From: Nocardioides albidus
GTDB lineage: Bacteria; Actinomycetota; Actinomycetes; Propionibacteriales; Nocardioidaceae
Direction: 5' to 3'
Assembly (NCBI RefSeq): GCF_006335005.1
Contig: NZ_VDMP01000022.1
Location: 1 to 59,255 of the forward strand
DNA length: 59,255 nt
In this document: in pieces, positions 54,648-59,255 of the stretch
Position numbering within the stretch: the stretch's first letter is position 1
Layout of the letters: each line of letters opens with the position of its first letter
The notes under the pieces: generated by a model
Told to the model about the DNA's origin: nothing
The model's database searches: none
The model's input: the letters and a program-made list of their open reading frames with translations, nothing else
Made by a program: the position numbers and the translations under genes

Positions 54648-55934
54648 ATGACCTACCGTCCCGAGACCCTCGCCGTCCACGCCGGTCAGGAGCAGGCCGA
54701 CCCCGCGACCAACGCGAGGGCGGTGCCGATCTACCAGACGACGTCGTACGTCTTCAACGACACCGAGCACGCGGCCAACCTGTTCGCTCTCGCCGAGCCG
54801 GGCAACATCTACACCCGGATCATGAACCCGACGCAGTCGGTGTTCGAGGACCGGATGACCCAGCTCGAGGGCGGCGTCGGCGCGCTCGCCACCGCGTCCG
54901 GCTCCGCCGCGACGACGTACGCCGTGCTCAACCTGACCTACGCCGGCGACAACATCGTGGCCCTCTCGACGCTGTACGGCGGCACGTACGCCCTGTTCGC
55001 GCACACGCTCCCGCAGTTCGGCATCGAGGTGCGCTTCGTCGACCCGGAGAAGCCCGAGGAACTCGCCCAGCACGTCGACGAGAGGACGAAGCTGGTCTTC
55101 GCCGAGACCGTCGGCAACCCGAAGATCAACGTGGTCGACATCCGCGCCTGGGCCGACGCCGCCCACGCGCAGGGCCTGCCCCTCATCGTCGACAACACCG
55201 CGCCGACGCCGTACCTCGCGCGGGTCTTCGACCAGGGCGCCGACGTGGCCGTGCATGCCGCGACGAAGTACATCGGCGGCCACGGCACCTCCATCGGCGG
55301 CATCATCGTCGACTCCGGCAACTTCGACTGGGCAGCGCACTCCGAGCGGTTCCCCGGCCTGACCCAGCCCGACGGCGCCTACCACGGCGTCGTGTGGACC
55401 GAGGCGGTCGGCAACCTCGCCTACATCATCCGCGCGCGCACCGTGCTGCTGCGCAACACCGGCGCCGCGGTCGCGCCGCTCAACTCCTGGCTCTTCCTCC
55501 AGGGCCTGGAGACCCTCCACCTGCGCATGGAGCGCCACAGCGCCAACGCCCTGGCCGTCGCCGAATACCTCCAGGGCCACGACTCCGTCTCCTGGGTGAG
55601 CTACCCCGGTCTGGCGGACAGCCCCTACAAGGAGGTCGCCGACCGCACCTTCACGGGCAAGGGGTACGGCGGCCTGGTCAGCTTCGGCGTCAAGGCGGGC
55701 CGCGACGGCGGCAAGCGCTTCGTCGAGGCGCTCGAGCTGTTCAGCCACCTGGCCAACATCGGCGACGCCAAGTCCCTGGCGATCCACAACGCCACCACGA
55801 CCCACTCGCAGCTGACCCCGGAGGAGCTCGAGGCGGCCGGCGTGCCCGAGGACATGGTGCGGCTCTCGATCGGCATCGAGAACGTCGAGGACATCATCGC
55901 CGACCTCGAGCAGGCCCTCGCCGCCGCGAAGTGA
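54648..55934 (+). CDS. metY: O-acetylhomoserine sulfhydrylase
   Basis: A 428-residue PLP enzyme that makes homocysteine from O-acetylhomoserine and sulfide. Conserved: ETLAVHAGQEQADPATNARAVPIYQTTSYVF, NIYTRIMNPT, VDNTAPTPYL and the PLP lysine in HAATKYIGGHGTSIGG (Lys207). Length over 420 favours the MetY group rather than MetB/MetC. The stop overlaps metX as GTGA, linking substrate supply to use. ATG after AGGAG. Confidence 0.94.
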   Translation: MTYRPETLAVHAGQEQADPATNARAVPIYQTTSYVFNDTEHAANLFALAEPGNIYTRIMNPTQSVFEDRMTQLEGGVGALATASGSAATTYAVLNLTYAGDNIVALSTLYGGTYALFAHTLPQFGIEVRFVDPEKPEELAQHVDERTKLVFAETVGNPKINVVDIRAWADAAHAQGLPLIVDNTAPTPYLARVFDQGADVAVHAATKYIGGHGTSIGGIIVDSGNFDWAAHSERFPGLTQPDGAYHGVVWTEAVGNLAYIIRARTVLLRNTGAAVAPLNSWLFLQGLETLHLRMERHSANALAVAEYLQGHDSVSWVSYPGLADSPYKEVADRTFTGKGYGGLVSFGVKAGRDGGKRFVEALELFSHLANIGDAKSLAIHNATTTHSQLTPEELEAAGVPEDMVRLSIGIENVEDIIADLEQALAAAK

Positions 55935-57037
55935 GCGACAGCCTCGGCTCCGTCGGCCTGGTCTCGACCGAGCGGGTCGTCGTCGGCACCGACGACGACC
56001 CGCTCGTGCTCGCGTCCGGCGCCCGGATCGCGCCGGTCGAGATCGCCTACGAGACCTACGGCGCGCTGTCGCCCGCGCGGGACAACGCGGTGTTCGTCGC
56101 CCACGCCCTCACCGGCGACGCGCACGCCGCCGGGTGGCACGAAGGCGCCCACCGCCCGGGCTGGTGGGACAACCTGATCGGCCCCGGCAAGGCCCTCGAC
56201 ACCGACCGGCTCTTCGTGGTGAGCGCCAACCTGCTGGGCGGCTGCTCGGGCACGACGGGTCCCTCCTCGCCGAACCCGGCGACCGGGCAGGCCTACGGCC
56301 CGGACTTCCCGCTGCTCGACATGGCCGACCTGGTCACCGCGCACCGGCGCCTGCTCGACCACCTCGGCATCGACCGACTGCACGGGGCGGTCGGCGGCTC
56401 GCTGGGCGGCATGCAGGTCCTCGAGTGGGCGCTGCAGGAGCCGGAGCGCATCGACCGCGCCGTCCTGGTGGCGGCCAGCTCCCGGCTGACCACGGAGAAC
56501 ATCGCCTTCTCGGCCGTCGCCCGCGCGGCCATCCTGGAGGACCCCGACTTCCACGGCGGCCGGTATGCCGAGCACGGCGTCGCGCCGCGCCACGGCCTGA
56601 AGGTCGCGCGGATGATGGCCCACATCACCTATGTGTCCGGGCAGTCGCTGGCCGACAAGTTCGGTCACCGGCGCGACACCTCCGGGGCGGCCAAGCAGCT
56701 CGCCGCGGACTTCGAGGTCGAGCACTACCTGCAGCATCAGGGGGAGAGCTTCCTTGACCGGTTCGACGCGCTGTCCTATCTCCACCTGACCCGGCCGATG
56801 GACTACTTCGACCCCTTCGGCGCCCACCCGGACGTCGTACCGTCGACGCGCTTCCGGCTGATCTCCTTCGACACCGACTGGCGCTTCCCGACCGCCCATT
56901 CGCTGCGGATCCGCGACCGGCTGCTCGAGCGCGGTGTCGCCGTCGATCACACCGAGATCGCCTCCCCGTGGGGACACGACTCGTTCCTGCTGGAGCCGCC
57001 CGGCTATCACGAGCTGGTGCGATCCTTCCTCCACTGA
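55931..57037 (+). CDS. metX: Homoserine O-acetyltransferase
   Basis: Activates homoserine with acetyl-CoA, the step before MetY. The 368-residue alpha/beta-hydrolase shows VFVAHALTGDAHAAGWH, NLLGGCSGTTGPSS, the nucleophile Ser157 in GGSLGGMQ, and the C-terminal GHDSFLLEP with the catalytic His. GTG start coupled to metY; the frame open further upstream is the metY shadow. Confidence 0.95.
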   Translation: MSDSLGSVGLVSTERVVVGTDDDPLVLASGARIAPVEIAYETYGALSPARDNAVFVAHALTGDAHAAGWHEGAHRPGWWDNLIGPGKALDTDRLFVVSANLLGGCSGTTGPSSPNPATGQAYGPDFPLLDMADLVTAHRRLLDHLGIDRLHGAVGGSLGGMQVLEWALQEPERIDRAVLVAASSRLTTENIAFSAVARAAILEDPDFHGGRYAEHGVAPRHGLKVARMMAHITYVSGQSLADKFGHRRDTSGAAKQLAADFEVEHYLQHQGESFLDRFDALSYLHLTRPMDYFDPFGAHPDVVPSTRFRLISFDTDWRFPTAHSLRIRDRLLERGVAVDHTEIASPWGHDSFLLEPPGYHELVRSFLH

Positions 57038-57051
57038 CCCGGACGACTAAC

Positions 57052-57057
57052 TAGCAT
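57052..57057 (+). promoter_or_regulatory. -10 hexamer for a leaderless AraC-regulator transcript
   Basis: TAGCAT, six bases, then ATG 57064. Confidence 0.55.
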
Positions 57058-57063
57058 GACGGG

Positions 57064-58062
57064 ATGACGACGCGGCCGGTCCTCGAGAGGTTCTCGGTGG
57101 TCGACGCGGACGACCTCGACGAGTTCCGCGCGTCCGTGTCGCGGGCGCTCACGCCCCACCGGCTCGTGCCGCTGGACCACGCGGGACGCGTCGAGCACGC
57201 GTCGGTCGCGGTCGCGCCGCTGGGCTCCCTCTCCCTCGTGTACGGCGAGCACCGCGGCGCCGAGCTCGGCGCGACCCTGACCGAGCAGGTCGACTACTAC
57301 GACGTGAACCTGTCGTGGGGCGGGCGCAACCTGATCACCTGCGGTGACGACGAGGTGGTCGTCGACCCGCACACGGCCGGGATCATCTCCCCGCGGATGC
57401 AGGCGACGATGCGGCTCAGCAGCGACTACCGCCAACTGCACGTGCGCTTCGAGCGGTACGCGCTGGAGCGGCACCTCGAACAGATGCTGGGCCGGACCGT
57501 GGTCGCGCCGATCCGGTTCAGGATGGCGATGGACCTGCGCGGACCGGCCGCGGCGTCGTGGGCGCGCGCAGTGCAGCTGCTGGTCGACGACCTCGAGGAC
57601 CCGCTCGGCCTGGCGGCCGCCGTCGACGAGGCCAACCCGTTCGCCAGCTTCCTGATGACCGGACTGTTGCTCGCCCAACCCCACAACTACACCGAGCGGC
57701 TCGCCGAGCGGCGCGACGGCGCCCACCGGCCGACCCCGGTCAAGCGGGTGGTCGACCTGATCGAGGCACACCCCGAGGAGGAGCTGTCGGTCGAGCGGCT
57801 CGCCGCGGAGGCCGGCGTCAGTGCGCGCTCGCTGCAGCGCCACTTCCGTGAGCACGTGGGAGTCACGCCGCGCCACTACCTCCAGCAGGTTCGCCTCGCC
57901 CGGGTCCACGCCGACCTGCGGGCCGCCGTCCCCGGCGGCGGGCTGACGGTCGCCGACGTCGCCCTGCGATGGGGATTCACGCACGTGCCTCGGTTCTCCG
58001 GCGCCTACCTCGAGCGCTACGGCGAGTCACCCTCGACGACGTTGCGCGGCCTGCCCGGGTGA
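57064..58062 (+). CDS. AraC family transcriptional regulator
   Basis: A 332-residue regulator. The N-terminal half is an AraC-binding-like sensory domain (FRASVSRALTPHRL, YYDVNLSWGG); the C-terminal 100 residues hold two helix-turn-helix units (LSVERLAAEAGVSARSLQRHFREHVGVTPRHYL and LTVADVALRWGFTHVPRFSGAYLERYGESP). It lies 85 bases before an aromatic-type monooxygenase gene in the same direction and probably controls it; the inducer is unknown. Confidence 0.9.
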   Translation: MTTRPVLERFSVVDADDLDEFRASVSRALTPHRLVPLDHAGRVEHASVAVAPLGSLSLVYGEHRGAELGATLTEQVDYYDVNLSWGGRNLITCGDDEVVVDPHTAGIISPRMQATMRLSSDYRQLHVRFERYALERHLEQMLGRTVVAPIRFRMAMDLRGPAAASWARAVQLLVDDLEDPLGLAAAVDEANPFASFLMTGLLLAQPHNYTERLAERRDGAHRPTPVKRVVDLIEAHPEEELSVERLAAEAGVSARSLQRHFREHVGVTPRHYLQQVRLARVHADLRAAVPGGGLTVADVALRWGFTHVPRFSGAYLERYGESPSTTLRGLPG

Positions 58063-58134
58063 CCGTCGGCACACTCGTGTCGCTCAGCGGATCATCCTGA
58101 CGCGAAGCGGATCGCCGCCCGGTCCCGGCGGACC

Positions 58135-58140
58135 TAGCGT
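58135..58140 (+). promoter_or_regulatory. -10 hexamer for a leaderless monooxygenase transcript
   Basis: TAGCGT, seven bases, then ATG 58148. It also supports that the monooxygenase has its own promoter apart from the AraC gene. Confidence 0.55.
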
Positions 58141-58147
58141 CGCCGTC

Positions 58148-59255
58148 ATGAGCAATGATTACGACGTCGCGATCGTCGGATACGGACCGGCCGGCCTGGT
58201 GCTGGCCTCTGCCCTCGGGAAGGCCGGCCACCGCGTGGTCGTCTTCGAACGCTGGCCCGGTCTCTACGGCCTGCCGCGCCTGACCCACATCGACGGCGAG
58301 ACCGCGCGCGTGATCGCGTCGGTCGGCGACCTCGACCACGCCCTGCGCGACGCCCTGCCGCTCGACTACTACCGCTACTTCAGCGGCGCGGGCGAGCTGC
58401 TGGTCGAGCTGGACTGGCGCGGCACGTCCGCCGGGCACCCGGCGCACATCTCGATGTACCAGCCCGACATCGAGGACGCCGTCGACGCCGGTGCCCGTGG
58501 CTCCGGCAACGTCGAGGTCAACCAGGGCTGGTCCGTGGTCAGTCTGCGCCACCACGACGAAGGCGTCGAGGTGACCGCCCGGCCGTGGATCCAGTCCCGC
58601 ACCGGCCAGTGGGCGCACGCCGACGAGGAGCGGACCATCACCGCGTCGTACGTCGTCGGGGCCGACGGCGCCAACAGCTTCGTCCGCGCCGCCTTGGGCA
58701 TCGAGCGCAGCGACAACGGCGTCGACGACCGCTGGCTCAACATCGACACCGAGCGGGTCCGCGACCTGCCGGAGCGGTTCGCCCGGACCACGCAGTTCTG
58801 CGACCCGAAGCGTGGGCACATGTTCATGCCGATCGGCCGCAGCCGGCAGAGGTTCGAACTCGCCGTCCTGCCCGGCGAGGACCAGACGGCCTACGAGGAC
58901 CCCGCCTTCGCCTGGAAGTGGCTCGGCGAGACCCATGGCCTCGGCCCCGAGGACGTGAGCATCCTGCGGCAGGTCGTCTACACCTTCCAGGGCCGGATCG
59001 CCGAGCGTTGGCGCGAGGGCCGGGTGTTGCTCGCCGGCGACGCCGCGCACACGACCCCGCCGTACATGGGCCAGGGCGCGTGCTCCGGCATGCGCGACGG
59101 CATCACGCTGGCCTGGAAGCTCGACCTGGTCCTGCGGGGGCTCGCCGACGCCGCACTGCTCGACAGCTACGAGGCCGAGCGTCGTCCCCACGCGACCGCG
59201 ATCACCGAGATCTCCACGGCGCTCGGCAAGGTCGCCAACACCCACGATCCGGCCG
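58148..59255 (+). CDS. FAD-dependent aromatic monooxygenase, MhpA-like (partial, 3' end outside window)
   Basis: The first 369 codons of a flavoprotein hydroxylase, cut by the window end. It begins MSNDYDVAIVGYGPAGLVLASALGKAG with the GxGxxG FAD motif, then VVGADGANSFVRAALGI (the DG motif) and RVLLAGDAAHTTPPYMGQGACSGMRDG (the GD motif), typical of 3-(3-hydroxyphenyl)propionate hydroxylases such as MhpA. It probably starts a catabolic operon for a phenolic acid, controlled by the AraC gene. The substrate is inferred from family resemblance only. Confidence 0.85.
   Translation, partial: MSNDYDVAIVGYGPAGLVLASALGKAGHRVVVFERWPGLYGLPRLTHIDGETARVIASVGDLDHALRDALPLDYYRYFSGAGELLVELDWRGTSAGHPAHISMYQPDIEDAVDAGARGSGNVEVNQGWSVVSLRHHDEGVEVTARPWIQSRTGQWAHADEERTITASYVVGADGANSFVRAALGIERSDNGVDDRWLNIDTERVRDLPERFARTTQFCDPKRGHMFMPIGRSRQRFELAVLPGEDQTAYEDPAFAWKWLGETHGLGPEDVSILRQVVYTFQGRIAERWREGRVLLAGDAAHTTPPYMGQGACSGMRDGITLAWKLDLVLRGLADAALLDSYEAERRPHATAITEISTALGKVANTHDPA

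Noticed and set aside
54395..57037. 880-codon open frame ending with metX
   Set aside because: The N-terminal two thirds is an out-of-frame reading of metY; metX starts at 55931.

Overview
The window is high-GC DNA with mostly ATG/GTG starts, tightly packed genes, many 4-base ATGA/GTGA overlaps, and actinobacterial gene order. The order smc, ftsY, ffh, rpsP, khpA, rimM, trmD, rplS, lepB, rnhB, DUF2469, yraN, yifB, dprA, xerC, rpsB, tsf, pyrH, frr, cdsA, rlmN is the conserved actinobacterial housekeeping backbone. The style (GlnR-type nitrogen operators, TadE/TadG loci, AbiEi/DUF559 gene, leaderless GTG starts) suggests Nocardioides or another member of Nocardioidaceae. The genus is an inference from gene content; I could not run a comparison.

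Layout. 1-314: non-coding, with an inverted repeat. 315-4387: smc and an overlapping acyl-CoA thioesterase. 4323-7381 (minus): a two-gene cell-surface polysaccharide unit (RgpF-like glycosyltransferase and a coiled-coil partner). 7570-8952: a small membrane protein and ftsY. 9056-14430: nitrogen block amt1-glnK, amt2-glnD, with GlnR-like operators before each amt. 14431-15219: secreted histidine phosphatase. 15445-19740: ffh, a NYN nuclease, an AbiEi/DUF559 protein bracketed by two look-alike hairpins, and an amidohydrolase. 19937-25221: ribosome, tRNA-modification and secretion genes, including a TrmD-GNAT fusion and a 166-bp palindromic element before rnhB. 25242-29736: two TadE/TadG pairs in divergent orientation. 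29874-34147: yraN, yifB, dprA, xerC. 34282-42161: M23 peptidase, rpsB-tsf, an SPFH/zinc-ribbon/small-membrane-protein operon, pyrH, frr, cdsA. 42172-44135 (minus): kynA-kynU, the first steps of tryptophan breakdown. 44690-45829: rlmN.

The most unusual part is 45830-51611. It is a roughly 5.8-kb island sitting immediately after the rlmN stop codon, and a second, diverged copy of the last 173 bp of rlmN lies at its far end (51612-51784). That is the footprint of site-specific integration into the rlmN 3' end, but no integrase is left inside. Its cargo is defence- or immunity-like: a DUF4304 protein, a broken Imm8-like immunity gene, a protein resembling the ApeA/HEPN family, an ImmA/IrrE-like protein that has lost its HEXXH zinc site paired with a PIN-like (DUF4411-type) protein, and an unknown cysteine-motif protein.

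51811-59255 returns to chromosome-like sequence: a Tat-exported metallophosphoesterase, a LOG-family protein, metY-metX for methionine synthesis, an AraC-family regulator and the start of an MhpA-like FAD monooxygenase cut by the window end. At least seven genes have a TAnnnT hexamer 6-7 bases before the start codon, indicating leaderless transcripts.
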